From Phycisphaerae bacterium (lineage in GTDB: Bacteria > Planctomycetota > Phycisphaerae > Phycisphaerales > SM1A02), in contig JABJDN010000182.1 in assembly GCA_018665385.1 (NCBI GenBank), positions 1-16,437 on the forward strand: a stretch of 16,437 nt of DNA, in the 5' to 3' direction. Both the position numbers and the translations under genes were made by a program. Below the pieces are notes generated by a model. That model worked only from the letters and a program-made list of their open reading frames with translations. It had not been told where the DNA came from and searched no databases. Below are positions 8,090-14,808 of the stretch, in pieces (within the stretch, counting starts at the first letter, position 1; every line of letters begins with the position of its first letter).

Positions 8090-8096
8090 GCCCTCA

Positions 8097-8125
8097 ATTG
8101 TACGGGTAACCAGCATAACCGTCAC
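8097..8125 (-). promoter_or_regulatory. coaD promoter
   Basis: On the minus strand, GTGACG (-35, 8120-8125, 4/6 match) is followed by a 17-nt spacer and TACAAT (-10, 8097-8102, 5/6 match). The -10 ends 7 nt before the coaD ATG, so the transcript should begin at, or 1 nt before, the start codon. A GAGGG sequence just before the ATG lies between the -10 and the start, so it would not be in the mRNA. Confidence 0.6.
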
Positions 8126-8136
8126 AGAATGTCTCA

Positions 8137-8156
8137 AAATTGGTACGAACCAATTT
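8137..8156. repeat. Perfect 8-bp inverted repeat with 4-nt spacer (candidate operator)
   Basis: AAATTGGT-ACGA-ACCAATTT lies 11 bp upstream of the coaD -35 box, centred near -50 relative to the predicted coaD start. The size and symmetry fit a dimeric regulator binding site. No regulator gene is present in the window, so the factor is unknown. Confidence 0.5.
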
Positions 8157-8183
8157 GCAAATTACGCTTTTGTATTCGACTCT

Positions 8184-8325
8184 TATAGTAGGAGAAATCA
8201 ACTTTCTCCCTCCTATTGCAATGGTTTGCACCACGCATGCAGGCCATTTCTCTCCTAAAGGGTCGAGCCTCCAATCGGCCACAAAAAAAAGGGTCCTCGC
8301 CATTCGTGGCGGGGACCCATTTTTT
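8184..8325 (+). ncRNA. Candidate structured small RNA
   Basis: No protein gene occupies this interval on either strand. On the plus strand there is a TATAGT (-10-like) at 8184-8189, then a hairpin GGAGAAA/TTTCTCC (8191-8209), then an 11-bp hairpin (8220-8230 with 8238-8248, 7-nt loop) and finally an intrinsic terminator with six T. Two U-G pairs in the second hairpin and one in the terminator would be C-A mismatches in the opposite transcript, which points to the plus strand as the structured RNA. No good -35 was found, and with standard spacing the start would fall inside the first hairpin, so the 5' end is uncertain. No known RNA family is recognised. Confidence 0.35.
8283..8325. terminator. 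Bidirectional intrinsic terminator
   Basis: An 11-bp stem (8291-8301 with 8308-8318, loop ATTCGT) is flanked by eight A on the left and six T on the right, so it can act in both directions. On the minus strand it ends the AhpD-like gene, whose stop is about 20 nt away. On the plus strand it would end the candidate small RNA. Confidence 0.85.
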
Positions 8326-8344
8326 GGTGTGTTCGATTCTGTAT

Positions 8345-8875
8345 TTAGACTGCAGCAACTTCAGGGAAATCTACAACGGTCTTGTGGACATGATTATAAA
8401 AACTTGTAAATGTAATGACGGAAATGCCAGCGACAACTTCAATCGCCGCTTCTGTAGAAAAGCCTGCTTCCATGAATTTCGCAAGGGTTTCATCGCTCAC
8501 GTTGCCGTAGGAATCAAGTGCTTCGGCTGCGAAATTGATGAGCGCTTGCATTTTTGGATCGTCGCTGCGGCGTGTACGAATTTGTAAACAGTCGTCTTCG
8601 CTCAAGCCTGTACCCAAGGCAATCTTGGAATGTGCTGCCAAGCAGTAATCGCATTGCATTTTTTCAGCGGCCAGCAATTGGACGACTTCGCCCTCTGCCG
8701 CACTCAAAGCACCGCCTTTTGCACCGTTCGCCCAACCCAAGAATGCTTCAAGCACGGGCGGATGCGCAGCAAGACCTTTAAAAATGTTGATTTGTTTTTC
8801 CTTCAGCGGGCCATTTAGAATGTCAGCACCTGCGCCAGTATCTGTTGTTGGATCAATAGTGTCTAGTCGTGGCAT
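8345..8875 (-). CDS. AhpD-like / carboxymuconolactone decarboxylase family protein
   Basis: Protein of 176 residues of the AhpD-like alpha-helical fold. The redox motif is clear: Glu71, then Cys75-x-x-Cys78 and His82 in EKMQCDYCLAAH, the arrangement of AhpD-type peroxidase/disulfide reductase partners. It is probably a cytoplasmic thiol-dependent peroxidase or reductase; substrate and electron donor cannot be read from the sequence. The start is well supported by AAGGAGG 6 nt upstream of the ATG at 8873-8875. It lies 74 nt downstream of the second dehydratase gene on the same strand and is followed by a strong terminator. It could be the last gene of that cluster or have its own promoter; no clear promoter was found in the gap, though a GCGA-N4-TCGC inverted repeat lies at 8908-8919. 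Confidence 0.88.
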   Translation of the reverse strand: MPRLDTIDPTTDTGAGADILNGPLKEKQINIFKGLAAHPPVLEAFLGWANGAKGGALSAAEGEVVQLLAAEKMQCDYCLAAHSKIALGTGLSEDDCLQIRTRRSDDPKMQALINFAAEALDSYGNVSDETLAKFMEAGFSTEAAIEVVAGISVITFTSFYNHVHKTVVDFPEVAAV

Positions 8876-8949
8876 GAGAGCCTCCTTGTTGTGTGTAAAG
8901 AAATATAGCGATATGTCGCAATCTATTAGGACATCAGTGTTTATTGTTA

Positions 8950-9453
8950 CTAGACTTCTGCAAGACCTGAAAGCCCAGCAGTGTCCAGAATCATCTTAAA
9001 GTTATCTGAAAATACAAAATTATGTTCCGGAAACGAGACGCCAGCCATGTTGTTATCGATATGGCTAAAGAGTAATTCCACCTTGCCAATTCGTTCCCAC
9101 GCATCCCCGCCCGCGATACGCCGGTCAATAATCCCCATTGTTTTCGCACCAGCGGTATCGATGTGTTCAATAGTAGCGTCGTACCGAATCGTATCACCAA
9201 CCGTGACATCGCAATCGAGCGTTGCTTTTGCGATTTTGGCGAGAATTACTTTTTCTTTAAATCCACTCGTGCTTCCGACAATAATGCCAGCAGTCTGTGC
9301 CATGCCTTCAATCATGAGCGAGAATGGCATAATCGGCTTCCCATCGACTAGATGGTCGTGCAGATGTTCTTCTGCCAAGGAAACATTTTTGATAGCAACA
9401 AGCCGAGAATCAGCTTCGTGCTCAAGTATGCAATCGATCCACATCCAGCGCAT
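8950..9453 (-). CDS. FabZ/FabA-like 3-hydroxyacyl-ACP dehydratase (second of the cluster)
   Basis: Hot-dog-fold protein of 167 residues. The dehydratase signature is present in altered form: His34 and Glu49 in HDHLVDGKPIMPFSLMIEGMAQ. FabZ normally has HFPGxPIxPG and a His-Glu spacing of 14; here the spacing is 15 and the PG is PF. The catalytic pair is kept, so activity on an acyl-ACP or a related thioester is plausible, perhaps with changed substrate geometry. The ATG is 2 nt after the ACP stop with only a weak GCGAG upstream; translation is probably coupled. A start at codon 4 is also possible. Confidence 0.8.
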   Translation of the reverse strand: MRWMWIDCILEHEADSRLVAIKNVSLAEEHLHDHLVDGKPIMPFSLMIEGMAQTAGIIVGSTSGFKEKVILAKIAKATLDCDVTVGDTIRYDATIEHIDTAGAKTMGIIDRRIAGGDAWERIGKVELLFSHIDNNMAGVSFPEHNFVFSDNFKMILDTAGLSGLAEV

Positions 9454-9455
9454 GG

Positions 9456-9842
9456 TTAGCTCGCAAGTTTAATTTCAACGAAATTGACGAGTGAATTCAC
9501 TGTTATTAAATCACCAATCTTAGAGATATCACGGTCGCTTGCGCCAAATGCGTCAAAATCGACATGCTTCATGCGTTCTCGTAGCATGGAAAGACCAGCA
9601 TCAGTGAGTTTTCCGTCTGTTACCCATTCTTCATTATCCGTAAGACCCTCTGGGAATAGTTCGCCTTGCGAGATTTTAAAGTCAAATGTTTTCTCTAAAC
9701 GAAAGACGATATCAAGAAAATCAATCGATTCAGCGCCTAAGTCTGCAGTAAGGCTAGCGCCTGGTGTAACTTCGTCCTCGTCCACACCTAGCGCATCGTC
9801 GAGTACTTCCTGTATTTTTTCAAAAATTTCTTCGCGACTCAT
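9456..9842 (-). CDS. Acyl carrier protein with long internal insertion
   Basis: Carrier of acyl chains on a 4'-phosphopantetheine arm. The N-terminal half is typical ACP: EEIFEKIQEVLDDALGVDEDEVTPGASLTADLG, then GAESIDFLDIVFRLEKTFDFKI with Ser39 as the predicted attachment site (ESI in place of DSL). The end (GDLITVNSLVNFVEIKL) matches the last ACP helix. Between them lie about 45-50 extra residues, giving 128 in total against about 80 for ordinary ACPs. The ATG at 9840-9842 was chosen because GGAGA lies 6 nt upstream; an in-frame ATG at 9866 has no ribosome site. It sits between two dehydratase genes, so it probably carries their substrates. It may not be the general ACP of the cell. Confidence 0.85.
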   Translation of the reverse strand: MSREEIFEKIQEVLDDALGVDEDEVTPGASLTADLGAESIDFLDIVFRLEKTFDFKISQGELFPEGLTDNEEWVTDGKLTDAGLSMLRERMKHVDFDAFGASDRDISKIGDLITVNSLVNFVEIKLAS

Positions 9843-9868
9843 AATAGTCTCCTGCATTTGTTTCATTA

Positions 9869-10264
9869 TTAGGACATGCGAACGGGGCGTATAGTAAACC
9901 GTCCCGAGACCGCTGTCTGTGTTTCTGAGGTGTCATTTTTGTGAACAGTCCCAATCCCTTTGCAGGAGAAAGAACCGTCGTCATGTATTTTTACGATTGT
10001 GACTTCAACGCGAAGTTGCTCACCTGGCCGAACCATCGCGCCGTATTTCACTGCCTTTACCTCGCCCAATACGAGCCTTTCCCCATTTTTTGCACATAAT
10101 GTGGAAGCGGCCTGCACCATTGCCTCGAGCATCATAACTCCCGGCAGAATTGGAAATGTTGGAAAGTGGTCAGCAAGATACTCTTCAGCTTGGGAAACCT
10201 GCTTTACAGTCACTATATGGTCCTTTGATTTTTCAAGAACCTGATCAACAAGATTGAACTTCAT
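9869..10264 (-). CDS. FabZ-like 3-hydroxyacyl-ACP dehydratase
   Basis: Hot-dog-fold protein of 131 residues with the FabZ active-site segment nearly intact: LADHFPTFPILPGVMMLEAMVQAAS, with catalytic His33 and Glu47 at the family spacing of 14. It should dehydrate 3-hydroxyacyl-ACP to trans-2-enoyl-ACP; a specialised lipid role is possible because the gene heads a small cluster with its own ACP and a second dehydratase. It is slightly shorter than typical FabZ. The ATG at 10262-10264 is preceded 8 nt upstream by TATAAT and has no Shine-Dalgarno sequence, so the mRNA may be leaderless or nearly so. The gene is divergent from atpD across 147 nt. Confidence 0.87.
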   Translation of the reverse strand: MKFNLVDQVLEKSKDHIVTVKQVSQAEEYLADHFPTFPILPGVMMLEAMVQAASTLCAKNGERLVLGEVKAVKYGAMVRPGEQLRVEVTIVKIHDDGSFSCKGIGTVHKNDTSETQTAVSGRFTIRPVRMS

Positions 10265-10272
10265 GGGTTGGG

Positions 10273-10278
10273 ATTATA
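10273..10278 (-). promoter_or_regulatory. Perfect -10 element (TATAAT) of the fabZ-acp-fabZ cluster
   Basis: TATAAT on the minus strand ends 8 nt before the first dehydratase ATG, predicting a leader of 0-2 nt. The -35 position (ACACGT at 17 nt) is a poor match; TTGCAC is present but 21 nt away. Confidence 0.5.
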
Positions 10279-10369
10279 CTTGTTGCTTCGCTCTCACGTG
10301 TGCAAAGGGACTAGCCAAGAGACGCAATTTTGGGTATCCTGTGGCGTTCTGAAGCCCTATTTGTAGGGG

Positions 10370-10398
10370 CATAATTTATTCTCTTTCAACCCTAAAAT
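10370..10398 (+). promoter_or_regulatory. atpD promoter region (two candidate -10 boxes)
   Basis: CATAAT at 10370-10375 (with TTCTGA at 17 nt spacing) and TAAAAT at 10393-10398 are both plausible -10 elements. The second would leave a leader of only about 7 nt before the ATG at 10412. No Shine-Dalgarno sequence precedes the start. I cannot choose between them by eye. Confidence 0.35.
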
Positions 10399-10411
10399 CT
10401 CGGATACATAC

Positions 10412-11854
10412 ATGTCCAAATCAGGCAAAATTATTCAAGTCATTGGTTCAACATTTGACGCTCAGTTTCCAGCAGACTCACTTCCAGAAATTTACAACGC
10501 TGTAGATGTTGAAATCGACAACGCAGGGGAAAAAGTTACCCTCGTTGGCGAAGTAAACAAGCACTTGGGTGGCGGACGTGTTCGATGCGTTTCACTCGGC
10601 AGTACCGACGGTTTACGTCGCGGGCAAGAGTGCAACGACAGTGGCTCACCAGTGACAGTTCCAGTTGGCGAAGGCGTTTTAGGACGCGTGTTTAACTTAT
10701 TCGGCGAACCAGTAGATGAACGCGGTCCAGTAGCATTTGAAAAGAAAATGCCGATTCATGCATCCCCACCAAATCTAGAAAACTTGAACCCGAACTCAGA
10801 AATTCTTGAAACTGGAATCAAGGTTGTTGACCTTCTTTGCCCGTTTGTTCGTGGCGGTAAGATTGGTTTGTTCGGCGGCGCAGGCGTAGGCAAGACTGTT
10901 ATTATTCAGGAAATGATTGCTCGTGTTGCTCGTGACTTCGACGGTTACTCAGTGTTTGCTGGTGTAGGCGAACGGACACGCGAAGGTAATGACCTTTGGC
11001 TTGAAATGCAAGAAGCGCAATTTACAAACGAACAAGGCGAAACTGTTTCTGTTCTCGACAAAGTTGCGATGGTCTTCGGTCAAATGAACGAACCTCCAGG
11101 AGCTCGTCTTCGTGTTGCACTTTCAGCACTTACGATGGCAGAAAATTTCCGTGACGAGTCCGGTAAAGAAACGCTACTCTTTGTTGATAACGTATTCCGC
11201 TTTACACAAGCAGGTTCAGAAGTGTCAGCGCTTCTTGGACGTATGCCTTCAGCGGTGGGCTACCAACCGACTCTTTCAACAGAAATGGGCGAGCTTCAAG
11301 AACGAATTACATCAACAAGCAAAGGCGCGATTACATCTGTTCAAGCGATTTATGTTCCAGCGGATGACTTGACCGACCCTGCTCCAGCAACAACTTTTGC
11401 TCACTTGGATGCGTTTGTTGTTCTTGAACGAAAAATTGCTGAAAAAGGTATTTACCCAGCGATTGACCCGCTTGCATCTTCGTCCCGTATTTTAGATCCA
11501 CAAGTAGTAGGCGATCGCCATTACGATGTATCACGTCGAGTACAAACAATTCTTCAACGATACTCAGATTTGCAAGACATTATTGCGATTCTCGGTGTTG
11601 ACGAATTGTCCGAAGACGACAAACTTACTGTTGCTCGCGCACGTCGAATTGAACGCTTCTTAAGCCAACCATTCCACGTAGCAGAACAATTTACAGGCTT
11701 CCCAGGAGTGAACTCTTCGCTGGAAGAAACAATCGATTCTTTTGAACGATTGTGCAACGGTGAAGGCGATGATCTTCCAGAATCAGCATTTATGTATGTT
11801 GGTACCCTAGAAGACGCGTTCGCCAAAGCAGAATCAATGGCTGCAGTACTCTAA
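10412..11854 (+). CDS. atpD: F-type ATP synthase subunit beta
   Basis: Catalytic subunit of F1 ATPase, acting on the cytoplasmic face of the membrane complex. The protein of 480 residues is full length and canonical: Walker A GGAGVGKT at 155-162, GERTREGNDLW, FGQMNEPPGARLRVALSALTMAE, Walker B LLFVDNVFRF, the ALLGRMPSAVGYQPTL segment, and DELSEDDK before the C-terminal helical domain. Nothing suggests a flagellar or V-type relative. It is unusual in standing alone: no atpA, atpG or atpC lies on either side, the upstream neighbour is a divergent dehydratase, and a strong hairpin follows at once. Confidence 0.97.
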   Translation: MSKSGKIIQVIGSTFDAQFPADSLPEIYNAVDVEIDNAGEKVTLVGEVNKHLGGGRVRCVSLGSTDGLRRGQECNDSGSPVTVPVGEGVLGRVFNLFGEPVDERGPVAFEKKMPIHASPPNLENLNPNSEILETGIKVVDLLCPFVRGGKIGLFGGAGVGKTVIIQEMIARVARDFDGYSVFAGVGERTREGNDLWLEMQEAQFTNEQGETVSVLDKVAMVFGQMNEPPGARLRVALSALTMAENFRDESGKETLLFVDNVFRFTQAGSEVSALLGRMPSAVGYQPTLSTEMGELQERITSTSKGAITSVQAIYVPADDLTDPAPATTFAHLDAFVVLERKIAEKGIYPAIDPLASSSRILDPQVVGDRHYDVSRRVQTILQRYSDLQDIIAILGVDELSEDDKLTVARARRIERFLSQPFHVAEQFTGFPGVNSSLEETIDSFERLCNGEGDDLPESAFMYVGTLEDAFAKAESMAAVL

Positions 11855-11877
11855 TTCAGCCTTAATACATCTGAATT
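11853..11877 (+). repeat. Small inverted repeat directly after the atpD stop
   Basis: AATTCAG (11853-11859) and CTGAATT (11871-11877) form a 7-bp stem with an 11-nt loop beginning within the stop codon. Four bases further on comes the much stronger atpD terminator hairpin. It may help stabilise the 3' end; it is weak alone. Confidence 0.35.
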
Positions 11878-11880
11878 ATG

Positions 11881-11912
11881 ACAGGGCTCGTAACAAATGT
11901 TACGAGCCCTGT
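11881..11912 (+). terminator. atpD terminator: perfect 15-bp hairpin
   Basis: ACAGGGCTCGTAACA (11881-11895) pairs perfectly with TGTTACGAGCCCTGT (11898-11912), followed by TTTCCTTA. The stem is unusually long and the U-tail short. It separates atpD from the peptidase gene 45 nt on, so atpD is probably monocistronic. Confidence 0.8.
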
Positions 11913-11956
11913 TTCCTTATACACTATACGGCTCAAAAGAAGGAAACACCTAACAT

Positions 11957-14758
11957 ATGAAATTACTCATTACAACATGCATCGTTGCCCTGTCACCAAT
12001 AACATTATTTGCGGATCGAATACTGCCTACGACTCCTGAGGAACTCACCGCGACAGTGGAACAGGCATTTGCAAACGCTGATATTGAAATTGCAGAAATC
12101 ATTGCCGTGCCAGACGAACAGCGCACATTTGCAAACACTGTTGGCGCACTCGATGACATGATGGCTCGTCTTGATGGCGACGCAAACATCATGGCATTTA
12201 TGGCGTATGTTCACCCAGATGCGGATATACGTGCGGCTGCACAAGGCGCTGAACAATTATGGTCTTCTTGGGCAATCGACTTTGCTACGAACGAAGATTT
12301 GTACAACGCGGTTAAAACATATGCAGATACAAATCCGGCACTCGAAGGAGAGCGTGCTCGCATGCTTGAACACATGATGCGCGATTATCGTCGCAGCGGC
12401 ATGATGCTTACCTCAGAAAACCGCGAAGAACTCAAGACAATTCAAAAAGAACTTGGCTTGCTTGCGATTGAGTTTGAAACAAATATTCGCGAAGATAAAA
12501 CGGTTGTTTCAATACCAAGTGGTGGTCTTACAGGCGTACCGCAAGATGTCATAGATCGGCTTGAGATTGTCGACGGTAGTTATTTAGTAACACTTGATTA
12601 CCCAACATTTGGTCCAGTTATGGATTACTGTTCTGTGCCAGAAACACGCAAGGCTGTGCGAATTTCGTACTCCAAACGAGCTGGACTAGAAAATGTTGAA
12701 GTACTTGAGCGAATAATTAAGTTACGCGACGAAGCGTCGGACCTACTGGGGTATGCAACTACTGCGGATTATGAAACAGAAGTCAAAATGTCAAAGAATG
12801 CGAAAACAGTAGCAGATTTTTATAAAAAACTACGACCTGTTGTGCGTAAAAAGGCAGAGAAAGACTGGGAAGAATTGTTAGAAGCCAAACGCAAAGACAC
12901 GGGTGACGAAGCAACAGAGTTTTATCCATGGGACTTCAGCTACTACCATGAAAAAATTAAGAACGACAAGTTTGCAGTGGACTCACAAAAAGTACAAGAG
13001 TATTTGCCTCTTCAAAATGTCATGGATGGCTTGTTTGAAATCACACAACACTTATACGGCATTGAGTACCGAGAAGTTACCGATATAGCGATTGAGCGTG
13101 GAACGCCCTTGTGGCACGACGATGTGCGTTTGTTTGAAGTGTGGGATACAGCAACTGGCAAACAATTAGGCGAATTTTATATTGACTTGCATCCTCGCGA
13201 CAATAAATATTCCCACGCTGCGCAGTGGGGTTTAGTGCAGCACAAAATGTGGGCAGACGGCAGAGAACAACTTCCTGTAGCAGCACTTGTTTGCAACTTC
13301 ACAAAACCAACTGCAGATAAGCCTTCGCTGATGACACATGACGAAGCGGAAACATTCTTCCATGAGTTTGGACATTGTTTGCATACTATTTTGAGTGACG
13401 CAGAATTTGCTGGTTTCGCTGGCACAAATGTCGAGCGCGATTTTGTGGAAGCGCCTTCGCAAATGTTTGAAGAGTGGGTATGGACTCCAGAAACACTCTC
13501 GCTGTTTGCAAGGCATTATGAAACTGACGAACCAATGCCAGCAGAATTAATCGACGGCATGATTGCAGCGAAGAATTTGCAAAGCGGCGTAAAGACTGAA
13601 AGCCAAATTTTCTTGGGCATGATAGATCAGGCATACCACACCGACACAGATGGTGTAGTAGACACAACCCAAGTTGCGTACGACATTCATGATGAAACGC
13701 GCATGTATCCACACACTCCTGGCACGCATTTTCAGGGCAGCTTTGGTCACCTAACTGGTTACCAAGCGGGGTATTACGGGTATATGTGGTCACTTGTATA
13801 TGCACAAGATATGTTCCAACGTTTCAAAGGACTTGGCATGCTTAACCCAGAAGCGGGAGCGTACTATCGTGACAAAGTGCTCTCTAAGGGTGGAACAGAA
13901 GATAGCCTTGATATTGTCACAGATTACCTAGGTCGCGAACCAAGCATGGATGCCTTCCTCGAATCATTGGGTCTTGAAGCAGATGCCACTACTGATTTAC
14001 CTGGTGGACCTATTTCTGGAAGCCCAGAGAAATCACCAACCGGTCTTGAATGGTGGGTGATTACTGATGGCGGTGGCGCGGGAGCGACCCCAATCCCAAC
14101 CGATAAGGTTATGGTGCATTACACTGGCTGGCTCGAAGATGGAACAATGTTTGACTCTAGTGTTGCCCGTGGCGAACCTATTACATTCGGGTTGAATCGC
14201 GTTATTAGTGGTTGGACAGAAGGTGTAGGCTATATGCACGTTGGCGATAAATTTAAACTCCGTATCCCATCTGAACTTGGATATGGCGCACGTGGTGGTA
14301 GTACAATTCCACCTAACTCGACACTTATCTTCGATGTTGAATTGCTCGACATCAATCCCGTATCCCCATATGCAAAGGTTCCACCAATGGATCAATTACC
14401 AGGCGAAGCTGTTACAGGCAACATTTCATCAAGCGACAGTGGACTTCAGTGGTACGACATCGTTGAAGGCGATGGAGAGAAACCAGCGAATTCTTCGAGC
14501 ACTGTTGAAGTGCATTACACCGGATGGTTGACCGACGGAACGAAATTCGATTCAAGTGTTGACCGTGAGCAAACTATCGAATTCCCACTAAATGGCGTTA
14601 TTGCTGGCTGGACAGAAGGCGTTGGCTCTATGAAGGTTGGCGGTAAACGAAAACTCATTATCCCAGCCGCCCTTGGATATGGAGAGCGTGGTGCTGGCGG
14701 TGTAATCCCTGGTGGGGCTACACTTATCTTCGACGTTGAACTTATCTCGACAAAATAA
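11957..14758 (+). CDS. Secreted M3-family metallopeptidase fused to two FKBP-type prolyl isomerase domains
   Basis: A 933-residue protein with three catalytic modules. Residues 1-19 (MKLLITTCIVALSPITLFA) form a Sec signal peptide, so it should act in the periplasm or outside. About 20-680 is an M3 (oligopeptidase/Dcp-like) zinc peptidase: HEFGH at 469-473, third ligand Glu498 in DFVEAPSQ, and the substrate-binding segment HLTGYQAGYYGYMWS. About 692-800 and 824-933 are FKBP domains with HYTGW at 721-725 and 853-857, FDSS, GWTEGV, LGYG and IFDVEL, so the residues lining the FKBP pocket are kept in both. The linker (about 801-823) is rich in Pro and Gly. AAGGA lies about 14 nt before the ATG, and the reading frame is uninterrupted. 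It may cleave peptides while folding or isomerising proline-containing substrates; this coupling is inference. No regulator lies nearby. Confidence 0.93.
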   Translation: MKLLITTCIVALSPITLFADRILPTTPEELTATVEQAFANADIEIAEIIAVPDEQRTFANTVGALDDMMARLDGDANIMAFMAYVHPDADIRAAAQGAEQLWSSWAIDFATNEDLYNAVKTYADTNPALEGERARMLEHMMRDYRRSGMMLTSENREELKTIQKELGLLAIEFETNIREDKTVVSIPSGGLTGVPQDVIDRLEIVDGSYLVTLDYPTFGPVMDYCSVPETRKAVRISYSKRAGLENVEVLERIIKLRDEASDLLGYATTADYETEVKMSKNAKTVADFYKKLRPVVRKKAEKDWEELLEAKRKDTGDEATEFYPWDFSYYHEKIKNDKFAVDSQKVQEYLPLQNVMDGLFEITQHLYGIEYREVTDIAIERGTPLWHDDVRLFEVWDTATGKQLGEFYIDLHPRDNKYSHAAQWGLVQHKMWADGREQLPVAALVCNFTKPTADKPSLMTHDEAETFFHEFGHCLHTILSDAEFAGFAGTNVERDFVEAPSQMFEEWVWTPETLSLFARHYETDEPMPAELIDGMIAAKNLQSGVKTESQIFLGMIDQAYHTDTDGVVDTTQVAYDIHDETRMYPHTPGTHFQGSFGHLTGYQAGYYGYMWSLVYAQDMFQRFKGLGMLNPEAGAYYRDKVLSKGGTEDSLDIVTDYLGREPSMDAFLESLGLEADATTDLPGGPISGSPEKSPTGLEWWVITDGGGAGATPIPTDKVMVHYTGWLEDGTMFDSSVARGEPITFGLNRVISGWTEGVGYMHVGDKFKLRIPSELGYGARGGSTIPPNSTLIFDVELLDINPVSPYAKVPPMDQLPGEAVTGNISSSDSGLQWYDIVEGDGEKPANSSSTVEVHYTGWLTDGTKFDSSVDREQTIEFPLNGVIAGWTEGVGSMKVGGKRKLIIPAALGYGERGAGGVIPGGATLIFDVELISTK
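14093..14752 (+). repeat. Tandem FKBP-domain duplication inside the peptidase gene
   Basis: Two units of about 330 nt (around 14093-14355 and 14489-14752 in their cores) encode parallel protein motifs: HYTGW, DGTxFDSS, GWTEGV, LGYG and the terminal IFDVEL. Short identical DNA runs persist, such as GTGCATTACAC and GGACAGAAGG, but most third positions differ, so the duplication is not recent. Confidence 0.8.
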
Positions 14759-14774
14759 GTACTCCCGTGTACTT
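14757..14774. repeat. Inverted repeat overlapping the MFS gene -35 box
   Basis: AAGTAC-TCCCGT-GTACTT, 6-bp perfect arms. It begins in the stop codon of the peptidase gene and its right arm overlaps the TTCACG -35 candidate of the MFS gene. It could be a repressor operator or a weak terminator; no T-tract follows. Confidence 0.35.
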
Positions 14775-14802
14775 CACGCTGTGTTCGCTACTCGCGTAAA
14801 AT
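14773..14802 (+). promoter_or_regulatory. Candidate promoter of the MFS gene
   Basis: TTCACG (14773-14778, 4/6 match), an 18-nt spacer and TAAAAT (14797-14802, 5/6 match). The -10 ends exactly 6 nt before the ATG at 14809, predicting a leaderless transcript. No Shine-Dalgarno sequence precedes the ATG. Confidence 0.5.
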
Positions 14803-14808
14803 GCCCAT

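Noticed and set aside
7674..8258. Plus-strand open frame of 194 codons across coaD and the intergenic region
   Set aside because: It overlaps the well-supported coaD gene on the other strand and has no recognisable motifs or ribosome site.
8140..8587. Plus-strand open frames of 89 and 123 codons through the candidate RNA region
   Set aside because: They run through the terminator hairpin and into the antisense of the ahpD-like gene, with no Shine-Dalgarno sequence; the region is better explained as non-coding.
8908..8919. GCGA-N4-TCGC inverted repeat upstream of the ahpD-like gene
   Set aside because: Arms of only 4 bp with no clear promoter alongside; expected by chance in a window of this size.
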